This document shows positions 1 through 8,200 of a stretch of 48,374 bases of DNA, piece after piece. How positions within the stretch are numbered: position 1 is the first letter of the stretch; the number at the start of each line of letters is the position of its first letter. The notes beneath the pieces were generated by a model. The model did not search any database. It was not told the DNA's origin and worked only from the letters and a program-made list of their open reading frames with translations. The translations under genes and the position numbers were made by a program. Source of the stretch: AA29 sp041481445 (GTDB lineage: Bacteria; Acidobacteriota; Vicinamibacteria; Fen-336); assembly GCA_041481445.1 (NCBI GenBank), contig JBGPBV010000037.1:1-48374 (forward strand). The letters are read 5' to 3'.

Positions 1-1107
1 ATCGTGATCGGGGTGGCCTCGGTGGTGGCGATGCTCGCCATCGGCGACGGAGCCAAGCAAACCGTGCTCGACCGCATCAGCGCCATGGGCACGAACCTGC
101 TGCTGATCCGCCCGGGCCCGCCGAATCGCCGGGGAGTCGGCGGCAGCGTGGCCTCGCTCGTTCCCGACGACGCCGACGCGATCGCCGCGCTGCCCAACGT
201 GCTGGCCGCGGTGCCCGAGCTGGGCGGCACCGTGACCGCGCGCTTCGGCGGCAACGACTACCAGACCCAGGCGACCGGGACCTCCGCCACGTACTCCGTG
301 GCCCACGACTGGCCGATCGCCCGGGGAGTGTTCTTCTCGACCGCCGACATGCGCAGCTACGCCACCGTGGCCGTCATCGGGCAGACGGTGGCGGATCACC
401 TGTTCGGATCCGAGGTCGACCCCGTGGGGCAGTACGTGGTGTTCAACAACGTGATGTTCCAGGTCATCGGCCTGATGGCGCCGCGCGGCGCCTCGCCCCA
501 GGGCCAGGACCAGGACGACGTGGTGCTGGTGCCCCTCACCACCGGCGGCCTACGCCTGTTCGGGCAGCGCTTCCTGCGCACGATCACGGTGGCGGTGGAC
601 GACGTGGGCCTGATCGACCAGACGCAGGATGCGGTGACCACGCTCCTGCAGGCGCGGCACAACACCGCGGACTTCCAGATCCGCAACATGGCTTCGATCC
701 TGGAGACGGCCACCGACACGCAGAACACGCTGACCGTGCTGCTCGGCTCGGTGGCCGCGATCTCGCTGCTGGTGGGCGGCATCGGCGTGATGAACATCAT
801 GCTCGTGAGCGTGACCGAGCGCACGCGCGAGATCGGCATCCGCATGGCCACCGGCGCGCGGATGCGGAACATCCTGCAACAGTTCCTGACCGAGGCGCTG
901 GTGGTGTCCTTGATGGGCGGCGCGATCGGGGTCACGGTGGGGCTGGGCGCGGCCGCGATCGTGGGGGCGCTGGGCACGCCCGTGAAGTATTCGCTGTTGC
1001 CGGTGCTCCTGGCGTTTGGATGTGCCATGGCCACCGGCCTGGTGTTCGGCTACATGCCCGCGCACAAGGCGGCGCGCGTCGACCCCATCGTGGCCCTGGC
1101 CACGTGA
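1..1107 (+). CDS. MacB-type ABC transporter permease (5'-truncated)
   Basis: C-terminal part of an ABC exporter permease of the MacB/FtsX family; the gene enters from the left edge, so the start (and any fused ATPase domain) is not visible. The fragment begins in the MacB periplasmic core just after the first membrane helix (IGVASVVAMLAIGDGAK), runs through the periplasmic domain, and ends with the FtsX domain of three helices, including the hallmark VGGIGVMNIMLVSVTERTRE and the C-terminal PAHKAARVDPIVALA. MacB proteins work with a periplasmic adaptor (MacA) and a TolC-like outer membrane channel to export macrolides, peptides or other substrates. The next gene, 13 bp downstream, encodes such a channel, so this is the distal end of a tripartite efflux operon. 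The substrate cannot be told from sequence. Confidence 0.92.
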   Translation: MVIGVASVVAMLAIGDGAKQTVLDRISAMGTNLLLIRPGPPNRRGVGGSVASLVPDDADAIAALPNVLAAVPELGGTVTARFGGNDYQTQATGTSATYSVAHDWPIARGVFFSTADMRSYATVAVIGQTVADHLFGSEVDPVGQYVVFNNVMFQVIGLMAPRGASPQGQDQDDVVLVPLTTGGLRLFGQRFLRTITVAVDDVGLIDQTQDAVTTLLQARHNTADFQIRNMASILETATDTQNTLTVLLGSVAAISLLVGGIGVMNIMLVSVTERTREIGIRMATGARMRNILQQFLTEALVVSLMGGAIGVTVGLGAAAIVGALGTPVKYSLLPVLLAFGCAMATGLVFGYMPAHKAARVDPIVALAT

Positions 1108-1120
1108 TCCTGGTGGGGAC

Positions 1121-2545
1121 GTGAAGCGGATCGCACCCCTGCTGGCCGCGCTGGGGCTCGGGGCGTGCGCCGGCCTCATCCATCCACCGCCGACGCCGCC
1201 GGTGCCCACCGTGCCGCCCGCCTTCACGGAGCAGCCGGCCGGCGATCTGGCCGTGCCCACGGCCGACTGGTGGCGCGCGTTCGGCTCCGCGGACCTGTCG
1301 GATCTGGTCACGGCCTCCCTCGACGCCAATCCCGACGTCGCCATCGCGGCCGAGCACGTGCGCCAGGCCGAAGCGCAGGTGCGCATCGCCGGGGCCAGCC
1401 TCTTTCCCGTCCTCACCTTCGGCGCCGGCACGTCTCGCCGGGAGGTCCGGGAGAGCGGCGGCGCGCTCGTGGGGGGCAGCTCGAGCAACGCCGGGTTCAG
1501 CGCGAGCTACGAGGCCGATCTGTGGGGACGCAACGCCTTCGGCGTGCGCGCGGCCCGGGCCGGGCTTCGCGCCACCCGCTTCGATCAGGAGACGGCGCGC
1601 CTCACGGTCGTGGCGGGCGTCGCGGACGCGTACTTCCAGCTCCTCTCGTTGCGCGGGCGCCTGGTGATCGCGCGTGAGAACCTCGCCATCGCTGAGCGCG
1701 TCTTCAAGGTGGTGGACTCCCGGGTGCGCAACGGGGCCAACTCGGCGCTCGACCGGGCGCGCCAGGAAGCGGCGGTGCTGTCGCAGCAGGCGGCCATCCC
1801 CCCGCTGGAGGTGCAGGAGCGGCAGACTCTCATCGCCCTGGCCATCCTCCTGGGACGGGCGCCGGAGGGCTTCGACACCGCCGCATCGAGCATCGAGGGC
1901 TTGACCGTCCCGCGGGTCGCGCCCGGGATGCCGTCCCAGTTGCTGGTGCGCCGGCCCGACCTGGCCAGCGCGGAGGCGGAGATCGCCGCCGCCAACGCGG
2001 ACGTCGGAGCCGCGCGCGCGGCTCTGTTGCCGAGCATCCAGCTCACGGGGTCGGCCGGCCTGGCCAGCACCGCGCTGATCAACGTGCTGAAGGCGCCCAC
2101 CCTGGCCCTGTCCATCGGGGCCTCCCTGCTGCAGCCGATCTTCGAGGGCGGCCGCTTGCGCGCGCAGGTCACCATCGCGGAATCACGCGAGCAGGAGCTC
2201 GCCCTCGCCTACCGGAGGTCCGTTCTCGCCGCCCTGTCCGACGTGGAGAGCGCGCTGTCCGCCAGCAGCCACACGGACGAGCAGGCGGCCTTGCAGGAGC
2301 AGGTGTTGGAGCAGGCGCGGCTCGCGCTGAAGCTCGCGGAGGTCCGCTACCGCGAGGGCGCCGACGACCTCGTCGTCCTGTTGGATGCGCAACGCACGTT
2401 GTTCGCGGCCGAGGACGAGCTCCGGCAACTGCGGCTTGCGCAGTTGCAGGCCTCGGTCGACCTGTTCAAGGCGCTCGGCGGCGGTTGGGTGGTGCCCGAG
2501 GGGAGTACTTCGAGCCCTGGGACCAACACCGCGGCGGGACGGTGA
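1121..2545 (+). CDS. Outer membrane efflux lipoprotein, NodT/TolC family
   Basis: Outer membrane channel of a tripartite efflux pump (RND/MacB type), about 474 residues, the usual NodT length. The GTG start at 1121 is chosen because it gives a lipoprotein signal with an LGAC lipobox and follows a GGTGGGG ribosome site; the reading frame is open further upstream but that part overlaps macB and is not signal-like. Two OEP (outer membrane efflux protein) repeats are visible, with typical features: ADWWRAFGSADL near the N-terminus, YEADLWG, and the late QPIFEGGRLRAQV and VRYREGADDLVVLLDAQRTL. It follows the MacB-like permease by 13 bp and is probably co-transcribed with it, supplying the exit duct for that exporter. 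Confidence 0.93.
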   Translation: MKRIAPLLAALGLGACAGLIHPPPTPPVPTVPPAFTEQPAGDLAVPTADWWRAFGSADLSDLVTASLDANPDVAIAAEHVRQAEAQVRIAGASLFPVLTFGAGTSRREVRESGGALVGGSSSNAGFSASYEADLWGRNAFGVRAARAGLRATRFDQETARLTVVAGVADAYFQLLSLRGRLVIARENLAIAERVFKVVDSRVRNGANSALDRARQEAAVLSQQAAIPPLEVQERQTLIALAILLGRAPEGFDTAASSIEGLTVPRVAPGMPSQLLVRRPDLASAEAEIAAANADVGAARAALLPSIQLTGSAGLASTALINVLKAPTLALSIGASLLQPIFEGGRLRAQVTIAESREQELALAYRRSVLAALSDVESALSASSHTDEQAALQEQVLEQARLALKLAEVRYREGADDLVVLLDAQRTLFAAEDELRQLRLAQLQASVDLFKALGGGWVVPEGSTSSPGTNTAAGR

Positions 2546-2566
2546 TTGAAAGATGGGGAGGTCCCC

Positions 2567-3088
2567 ATGGGGAAGCTCCGGCCGTTCTTGATCGTCGGCT
2601 CTCTGCTGGCCCTCGCTTCGTCCGCACTTCTGGCTCAGGAGGCGCGCCAAGGGCCAGTAGTGCCGGTCCAGCGCTTCGACTCGCCGATGGTGATCGATCT
2701 CCCGCTCGTCGTGGGGCCCATCGGCGTGTGGACATCCGCGTTGCGCACGCCCGAGGAGCAGAAGCGCACGCGCCACTTCATCTGCGACCACGCCTACGTC
2801 TACGACCTGGTGCTGAAGCCCGGAAAGCGCAGCCGCGAAGGAGTGGTCGAGCTCGCGGGAAGAGTCACCATCGCGGGCGAGCACGGCGAGGACCGGCGTG
2901 TCGACGTCCTGGCCGAGATCGTCACCGGCGAGACGGTCCTCGGCTCGTCGAAGATCTCGAATCTCAAGGTGGAGGAGGACGAACGTTCGACGCGGCCGGT
3001 CCTCTTCCACCTGACGGAGCAGCAGATAGCCGACCTGGCGACACTCAAGGTGAGGCTGACCCTGGACGTCAGGAGTCCCAAAGAGTAG
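2567..3088 (+). CDS. Small exported protein of unknown function
   Basis: About 173 residues. The ATG at 2567 is preferred over an in-frame TTG at 2546 because a strong GGGGAGG ribosome site lies 5 nt upstream. The N-terminus (MGKLRPFLIVGSLLALASSALLAQE) is a classical Sec signal with a likely cut near LLAQ-E. The mature part is rich in beta-prone sequence, and the spaced segments VVELAGRVTIAGEHGEDRRVDV and VLGSSKISNLKVEEDE read like an immunoglobulin-like or transthyretin-like sandwich. I do not recognise the family. It begins 21 bp after the efflux lipoprotein stop, so it may be the last gene of the efflux operon, although nothing in it shows a role in export. Confidence 0.75.
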   Translation: MGKLRPFLIVGSLLALASSALLAQEARQGPVVPVQRFDSPMVIDLPLVVGPIGVWTSALRTPEEQKRTRHFICDHAYVYDLVLKPGKRSREGVVELAGRVTIAGEHGEDRRVDVLAEIVTGETVLGSSKISNLKVEEDERSTRPVLFHLTEQQIADLATLKVRLTLDVRSPKE

Positions 3089-3310
3089 CGCCGTCGTAGA
3101 GGTCGGCTCGGCACGGAGTTGCCCCTTGACGGCCCCTGGGGGATCGGGAGTACGATCCTCTCTGCTAGTCATAAACCGATAGTGGACGCACCAGAATTCG
3201 AGCACTGAACGACGTTTCCGGCTGCCGCCCGACCAACCCATCGCATCCATCGGAGCTTCCGAGGGCCTGGCGGAGGGCCTTCGCGTGAAGAGTCGATGAA
3301 GGAGGGTCGG
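3089..3310. other. Intergenic leader region upstream of the PKD-repeat gene
   Basis: 222 bp without a supportable gene. It contains a sigma70-like promoter (listed separately) and about 148 nt of predicted untranslated leader. The leader carries a direct repeat GAGGGCCT twice, 12 bp apart, in the 3260-3285 area. I could not match it to a known riboswitch. No clear terminator for the preceding gene was found. Confidence 0.5.
3126..3156 (+). promoter_or_regulatory. Candidate sigma70 promoter (TTGACG-N19-TACGAT)
   Basis: TTGACG at 3126-3131 matches the -35 consensus at 5 of 6 positions and TACGAT at 3151-3156 matches the -10 at 4 of 6. The 19-bp spacer is slightly long. It would start transcription near 3163 and leave a leader of about 148 nt before the ATG at 3311. 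Confidence 0.45.
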
Positions 3311-5854
3311 ATGATGCGAGTGCCGATAGGCTCGATGGCCAAGACATGGACGCGCCGCGCGCTCGTCCTGGCGGTGGTCCTCGTGGGAGTATGGGGGACG
3401 CCGCCCGTCCGGGCCAAGTCTGCGACGCAGGTCCGGGTCAAGACGGTCTACGGCGGCATCGCCGGCACGGTCACGGACCGCGCGGGCGCCGCCATGCCCG
3501 GGGTCAGGGTGACCATCACCAGCGTGGAGCGTGGGACCGCGGACATCGTGGTCTCGGACGCGTCCGGACAGTACACCAAGCGTTCCCTGACCCCTGGCCT
3601 CTACGAGGTCAGGGCCCGACTCGCCGGCTTCAAGGTCGCGCTCGTGCGCCGGCTTCGAGTCCGCGAGGAGACGCAGACCAGGCTCGACGTGCGAATGGTG
3701 CAGCGCGGCGCCACGATGATGGATTTCGGGGCGGCGGGGCCCGTGGACCAGCGTCCCGATCCCGACCGTGCCGAGCGCGCCACGCCATTGGCCAGGGAAG
3801 CCGACGAAGTCGTCGAGCTGGCCGTCGTCGAGGGAGTGGTGCTCGCCGACGTCGTCCCGGGCGGCGCGACCGGCAACGGACGCGGGATCGCCTTCGACGG
3901 CACGAACCTCTGGTACACGCTCGAAAGCGATCCGCGCATCTACAACGTCACGACGGCCGGCGCTCCCATCGGCTCGATCACGGTGGCCGGCAACGCCGCC
4001 AGCGGCGGACCGCTCTCCTGGGACGGGAGCGCCCTCTGGACCGCCGACTACTCCAACACCTCGGTGCTCCTGCGCGTCAACCCGGCGAACGGGGCCATCC
4101 TCTCTTCCTGTGACTTCGTCGCCGCCAACCCCGGCAATCCCGCCGTCACCACGCCCGGCAAGGGGATCGGATTCTTCCCGGACGGGCTGGACTGGACGGG
4201 CAGCACGAACTGGCTCAGCGGGGAGGGCGCGTCCAACGCGGGCAACTGGGTGGCGGAGCTCGATACCAACTGCGTCATCCTCCAGGCCTTCGTCGGGCCG
4301 CCCAACGGCAGCGACGGCACCAGCGGCGTGGCCTTCGTCGCCGACTCCTTCACCGGCGACAAGCTCCGGCACGCACACCCGGACGCGCTGGATATCGTCG
4401 AGACCAACACCGCCGGGGCGCTGACCGGGCCGACCTTCGCCACCGCCCACCAGGAAGAGGACCTCGCCTTCGATCCCGTCACCTTCGCCCCGAAGTGCGC
4501 GCTCTGGGCCAACGAGGCGACCTTGGGCGCCAACCACCTGACCGCCTACGAGATCAACTGTCCGGAGCGGGCGATCACCGCCACCGGCACCACCATCAAC
4601 GCCACGGAGGGCGCGAGCTTCACCGGCACCGTGGCCACCTTCACCGATCCCGATCCCAACTCCACGGCCGCCGAGTACGCGGCGACGATCAACTGGGGCG
4701 ACGGGACGGCGCCGACGGCGGGGACGATCAGCGGCCCCACCGGCGGGCCGTTCACCGTCAGCGGCACGCACACCTACACCGAGGAAGGGACGTACACGAT
4801 CACGGTCACGATCACCGACGTTGACACGCCGAGCAACAACGCCACCGCGACCTCGACCGCGCACGTCGCCGACGCGGCGTTGACGGCCGGCGCCCTCGTG
4901 GTGAGCAGCGGCGGCGTCGAAGGCGTGGTCCCGACGAATGTCACCTTCACCTTCACCGATGCCAACCCCTTCGGGACGGTCGCCGATTTCACCGCCACCA
5001 TCACCTGGGGCGACGGCTCCAGCTCGGCCGGCATCGTCGCCGGCCCTGCGGGCGGCCCCTACACCGTCACCGGCAGCCATACCTACACCGAGGAAGGCAG
5101 CTACACGGTGACGGTGACCGTCCACGACGACGGCGGAAGCTCCACCTCGAAGAGCGGGACGGCGTCGGTCGCCGACGCCCCGCTGGCCGCCACCTGCGCC
5201 GCCGCGCCCGTCTCGCCGATGTCCTTCAGCGGGCCCGTCGCGACCTTCACCGATGCGAACCCGTTCGCCACCGTGGCCGACTTCAGCGCGACGATCGACT
5301 GGGGCGACGGCTCCACCACCGCCGGCACCGTCAGCGGCCCTCCGGGGGGCCCCTTCACGGTGAGCGGCAGCCACGTCTACGCGACGTCGGGTCCGGTCAC
5401 GATCACGACCACCATCCTCGACGACGGCGGCTCGACGGCCATGACCACCTGCGCGGTCCTGATCTTCGGCACTTCCGAGGGCGGCAACTTCGTGATCGGG
5501 GACGGAAACTCGGCCGTCGGGACCCAAGTCACCTTCTGGGGAGCGAAGTGGTGGAAGCTCAATACGCTCAGCGGCGGCGTCGCGCCGGCGAGCTTCAAGG
5601 GCTTCGAGAACGTGCCCAGCACCCCGCCGGCCTGCGGGACGAGCTGGACGACGGATCCGGGTAACAGCGCACCGCCGCCCGCCGGCCCGCTGCCGGCCTA
5701 CATGGCGGTGATCGTCTCGAGCAACATCTCGAAGACCGGCTCCACGATCTCCGGCGACACGCCAAAGGTGGTCGTGGTGAAGGTCGATCCGGGCTACGCG
5801 CCCAATCCCGGCCATGCCGGGACGGGGACGGTCGTGGCCGTCGTCTGTCCGTAG
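3311..5854 (+). CDS. Secreted PKD-repeat protein with carboxypeptidase-regulatory-like domain
   Basis: A secreted multidomain protein of 847 residues. The ATG at 3311 has GGAGGG 4 nt upstream; an ATG at 3296 would overlap that ribosome site. A Sec signal (to about APPVRAKS, residue 37) is followed by a carboxypeptidase-regulatory-like domain (GGIAGTVTDRAGAAMPGVRV, about residues 45-125), a propeller-like region (about 185-420), then three PKD-type beta-sandwich repeats carrying INWGDG, ITWGDG and IDWGDG at about residues 460, 565 and 663. The C-terminal 120 residues form a distinct GNFVIGDGN-containing domain. No catalytic motif is seen; an adhesive or structural extracellular role is inferred. 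The N-terminal domain type is common in Acidobacteriota surface proteins. The gene is monocistronic, with its own promoter and a terminator hairpin behind it. Confidence 0.88.
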   Translation: MMRVPIGSMAKTWTRRALVLAVVLVGVWGTPPVRAKSATQVRVKTVYGGIAGTVTDRAGAAMPGVRVTITSVERGTADIVVSDASGQYTKRSLTPGLYEVRARLAGFKVALVRRLRVREETQTRLDVRMVQRGATMMDFGAAGPVDQRPDPDRAERATPLAREADEVVELAVVEGVVLADVVPGGATGNGRGIAFDGTNLWYTLESDPRIYNVTTAGAPIGSITVAGNAASGGPLSWDGSALWTADYSNTSVLLRVNPANGAILSSCDFVAANPGNPAVTTPGKGIGFFPDGLDWTGSTNWLSGEGASNAGNWVAELDTNCVILQAFVGPPNGSDGTSGVAFVADSFTGDKLRHAHPDALDIVETNTAGALTGPTFATAHQEEDLAFDPVTFAPKCALWANEATLGANHLTAYEINCPERAITATGTTINATEGASFTGTVATFTDPDPNSTAAEYAATINWGDGTAPTAGTISGPTGGPFTVSGTHTYTEEGTYTITVTITDVDTPSNNATATSTAHVADAALTAGALVVSSGGVEGVVPTNVTFTFTDANPFGTVADFTATITWGDGSSSAGIVAGPAGGPYTVTGSHTYTEEGSYTVTVTVHDDGGSSTSKSGTASVADAPLAATCAAAPVSPMSFSGPVATFTDANPFATVADFSATIDWGDGSTTAGTVSGPPGGPFTVSGSHVYATSGPVTITTTILDDGGSTAMTTCAVLIFGTSEGGNFVIGDGNSAVGTQVTFWGAKWWKLNTLSGGVAPASFKGFENVPSTPPACGTSWTTDPGNSAPPPAGPLPAYMAVIVSSNISKTGSTISGDTPKVVVVKVDPGYAPNPGHAGTGTVVAVVCP

Positions 5855-5867
5855 GGAACCTCCATCG

Positions 5868-5900
5868 GGATGGGCTTCGCCCGCACGGCGGGGCCCATCC
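5868..5900. terminator. Bidirectional stem-loop terminator between convergent genes
   Basis: GGATGGGC at 5868-5875 pairs perfectly with GCCCATCC at 5893-5900, and CCCG/CGGG inside the loop extends the structure. It sits 14 bp after the PKD-gene stop and 18 bp before the stop of the converging SMP-30 gene, so it could terminate both. There is no long T-tract on either strand. Confidence 0.6.
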
Positions 5901-5918
5901 ACTGGACTCGACGGAGGC

Positions 5919-6938
5919 CTAGCCTCCGGCCGCGCCCTGCGTGTTCACGAACAGCGAGTAGAGCGACGTGCTGGCGGCCATGAAGAGGCGGTTGCGCTGG
6001 GCGCCGCCGAAGCAGACGTTCGCGCAGCGCTCGGGCAGGTCGATGCGGCCGATCGGCTTGCCCGCGGGGTCGAAGACCGCGACGCCGTCGAGGCCCTCCT
6101 CGCCCATGCCCCAGCCCACCCAGAGGTTGCCGTCGACGTCGACGCGCAGGCCGTCCGGAGTCCCCGGCCCGGCGTCGATGAGCGCGCGCTTGTTCACGAG
6201 GCGTGATCCGCCCATGACGTCGTAGGCGTGGACGACGCGGGGCGACGTGCCCGCCTCCACGACGTAGAGCCTGGACTCGTCCGGCGAGAAGGCGAGGCCG
6301 TTGGGCCGATTGACGTCGCCCGCCACCACCGCGAGCCGCCCGCCCGCGGGATCGACGCGATAGACGTTCGTCGGCAGCTCGGGCGTGGCGCGATGGCCTT
6401 CGTAGAAGCCGAGGACGCCGAACGGCGGGTCGGTGAACCAGATCGACCCGTCCGACTTGCAGACGATGTCGTTGGGGGAGTTGAGAGGCTTGCCCTCGAA
6501 GCGCTCGGCGATCACGGTGATGGTCCCGTCGTGCTCCGTGCGCGTCACGCGGCGCGCGTCGTGCTCGCAGGTGAGCAGGCGGCCTTGCCGGTCGCGGGTG
6601 TTGCCGTTGGCGTAGCGGGACGGCTTGCGGAAGACGCTGATCGCGCCCGTCTCCTCCTCCCACTTGAGGATCCGGTCGTTCGGGATGTCGCTCCACAGGA
6701 GGTAGCGCCCGTCGCCGAACCACACCGGGCCCTCGCTCCACCGGAAGCCGGTGCCCAGCCGCTCGACCTTCGCCGAGTTGACGCGGTATCTCGTGAAGCT
6801 CGGGTCGAGGATCTTGATGGCGGGATCGGGGTAGCGCGCGCTCGGCTGCCAGTCGGCGAAGGCGCGGGGGGTGGCGGCGGTGGCGGCGGCGGCGGCGGCG
6901 CCGCCGGTGGCGAGGAACTCGCGCCGGGAGACACCCAT
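5919..6938 (-). CDS. SMP-30/gluconolactonase-family protein, Tat-exported
   Basis: A six-bladed propeller lactonase of the SMP-30/LRE family, 339 residues, likely hydrolysing a sugar-acid lactone in the periplasm. The N-terminus is a twin-arginine signal (SRREFLATGG followed by an alanine-rich segment). The family metal-site elements are visible: WSEGPVW (Glu69), LNSPNDIV (Asn156), RPNGLAFS (Asn213) and GTPDGLRVD (Asp262), so the enzyme should be active. The ATG overlaps the stop of the upstream UxuA-like gene by one base (TGATG), so the two are translationally coupled and probably act in one sugar-acid pathway. The exact substrate (glucono-, glucurono- or galactonolactone) is not determined by the motifs. 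Confidence 0.88.
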   Translation of the reverse strand: MGVSRREFLATGGAAAAAATAATPRAFADWQPSARYPDPAIKILDPSFTRYRVNSAKVERLGTGFRWSEGPVWFGDGRYLLWSDIPNDRILKWEEETGAISVFRKPSRYANGNTRDRQGRLLTCEHDARRVTRTEHDGTITVIAERFEGKPLNSPNDIVCKSDGSIWFTDPPFGVLGFYEGHRATPELPTNVYRVDPAGGRLAVVAGDVNRPNGLAFSPDESRLYVVEAGTSPRVVHAYDVMGGSRLVNKRALIDAGPGTPDGLRVDVDGNLWVGWGMGEEGLDGVAVFDPAGKPIGRIDLPERCANVCFGGAQRNRLFMAASTSLYSLFVNTQGAAGG

Positions 6939-8092
6939 CAGGAGTCCGCGTCCACGGCGCGGATCAGCGCCTTGATGTAGCCGAACGTGAAGGCGAAGGC
7001 CTGCCGGCCGCCGGTGTCGCCCGCGACGACGGGCACGTGGTCGGGCATCAGCATCCCGTCGTAGCCGACCTCCTTGTAGGCGCGCACCGCCTGCAGCATG
7101 TCCACGTCGCCGTCGTCGACGAAGGTCTCCCGGAAGTCCAGGAAGCGGCCCTGGATGTTGCGGAAGTGCACGTTGAAGATCTTCCCGCGCCGGCCGAAGT
7201 AGCGGATCACGTCGAAGATCTCGCGGCCGGGGTCCGCGAGCATCTCCGCGACCGTGCCCTGGCAGAAGTTGAGGCCGTGATAGGCGCTCGGCCGGATGTC
7301 CACGAAGCGCTTCAAGCCCTCCACGCTGCCGAGCACCGTGTGCACGCCGCGGTAGCCCTTGTCGGGCGGCATGCCCGGGTCCTGCGGATGGCAGGCCAGG
7401 CGCACCTTGTGCTCCTCCGCCACCGGCACCACCCGGTCGAGGAAGTACGTGATCCGTTCCCAGTACACGTCGGCGGGCACGGGCCCGGCCTCCGTGAGCG
7501 TGTCCGCCTGCGCGCCCGTCCGGGCGTAGGCGAACGTGCTGTAGCGCGCGCCGCCGCGGCCGGCGGTCGGCTCCGTCCGCACGACGCCGAGCAGGCTCAG
7601 GTTGTACTTCAGGGCCGGAATGCCCGCCCGCGCGGCGTTGCGGATCATGGTGGCGATGCCGTCGATCTCGCGGTCGCGCTCGGGGCTCCGCCCGAGCAGC
7701 AGGTTCGGGTTCTCCGCGTGCGCGATGTCGTGCGAGCTCAGGGGCAGCGGGACCATGTCGAGGCGGAGGCCGAACGACTCGACGCGCTCGCGCAGCCGCG
7801 TGAGTCCCTCGACGGACCAGGCCTCGTCCAGGCGCGGCGAAGGGAGGGCGCTGCAGATGTGGCTCACGTCGAGGGCGGCCAGCACGGCCAGTGTCTCGTC
7901 GGAGGAGTCGTGCTGGGTGCCGACCTTCATCGAAGCCCGCGCGCGCGGACCCGCGGGCGGCGGGCCCGGCGGTGCGGCCTCCACCGTGCGCGCGGCCGCC
8001 CACTCCGCCGCTGCGCCCAGGAGCCCGGCCCCCGCCCGCCGTCCGAACGCGCGGCGATCCATCGCTTCGGACCGGGGAGGACGTCGCCTCAT
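6938..8092 (-). CDS. UxuA-like mannonate dehydratase family protein with Tat-like signal
   Basis: TIM-barrel protein of the mannonate dehydratase (UxuA) superfamily, 384 residues. Motifs corresponding to UxuA are seen in order: KYNLSLLGVVRT (about 162), CHPQDPG (His235), GLNFCQGT (Cys277), FNVHFRN (His309), DDGDVDM and MPDHVP (Asp351, His352); Cys, His and Asp of these are metal ligands in UxuA. UxuA converts D-mannonate to 2-keto-3-deoxygluconate in the cytoplasm, but this copy has an N-terminus like a twin-arginine signal (DRRAFGRRAGAGLLGAA), which suggests export and perhaps a different substrate. The ATG at 8092 is preferred because TATGCT lies 8 nt upstream; an ATG at 8062 is the alternative. 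Neither has a good ribosome site. It is coupled to the SMP-30 gene and divergent from GH2. Confidence 0.82.
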   Translation of the reverse strand: MRRRPPRSEAMDRRAFGRRAGAGLLGAAAEWAAARTVEAAPPGPPPAGPRARASMKVGTQHDSSDETLAVLAALDVSHICSALPSPRLDEAWSVEGLTRLRERVESFGLRLDMVPLPLSSHDIAHAENPNLLLGRSPERDREIDGIATMIRNAARAGIPALKYNLSLLGVVRTEPTAGRGGARYSTFAYARTGAQADTLTEAGPVPADVYWERITYFLDRVVPVAEEHKVRLACHPQDPGMPPDKGYRGVHTVLGSVEGLKRFVDIRPSAYHGLNFCQGTVAEMLADPGREIFDVIRYFGRRGKIFNVHFRNIQGRFLDFRETFVDDGDVDMLQAVRAYKEVGYDGMLMPDHVPVVAGDTGGRQAFAFTFGYIKALIRAVDADS

Positions 8093-8100
8093 GGCCGCGG

Positions 8101-8106
8101 AGCATA
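8101..8106 (-). promoter_or_regulatory. Candidate -10 element for the UxuA-like gene
   Basis: TATGCT on the minus strand (4 of 6 matches to TATAAT), ending 8 nt before the ATG at 8092. No good -35 is seen. The placement would give a leaderless or nearly leaderless transcript, as at several other genes here. Confidence 0.35.
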
Positions 8107-8200
8107 CGCCATCCGGGCGCCTGGCGGGCCCCCGGGCCGCTGGTGCGCGCGCGCCTTCTGTGGTCCGATTGAGCCGCGCGACGCATCGAGGAGGCGAGCC

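Noticed and set aside
2183..5902. Very long open frame on the minus strand opposite the efflux and PKD genes
   Set aside because: Repetitive Arg/Gly/Asp-rich translation typical of antisense frames in GC-rich DNA; the plus-strand genes have clear domains and signals.
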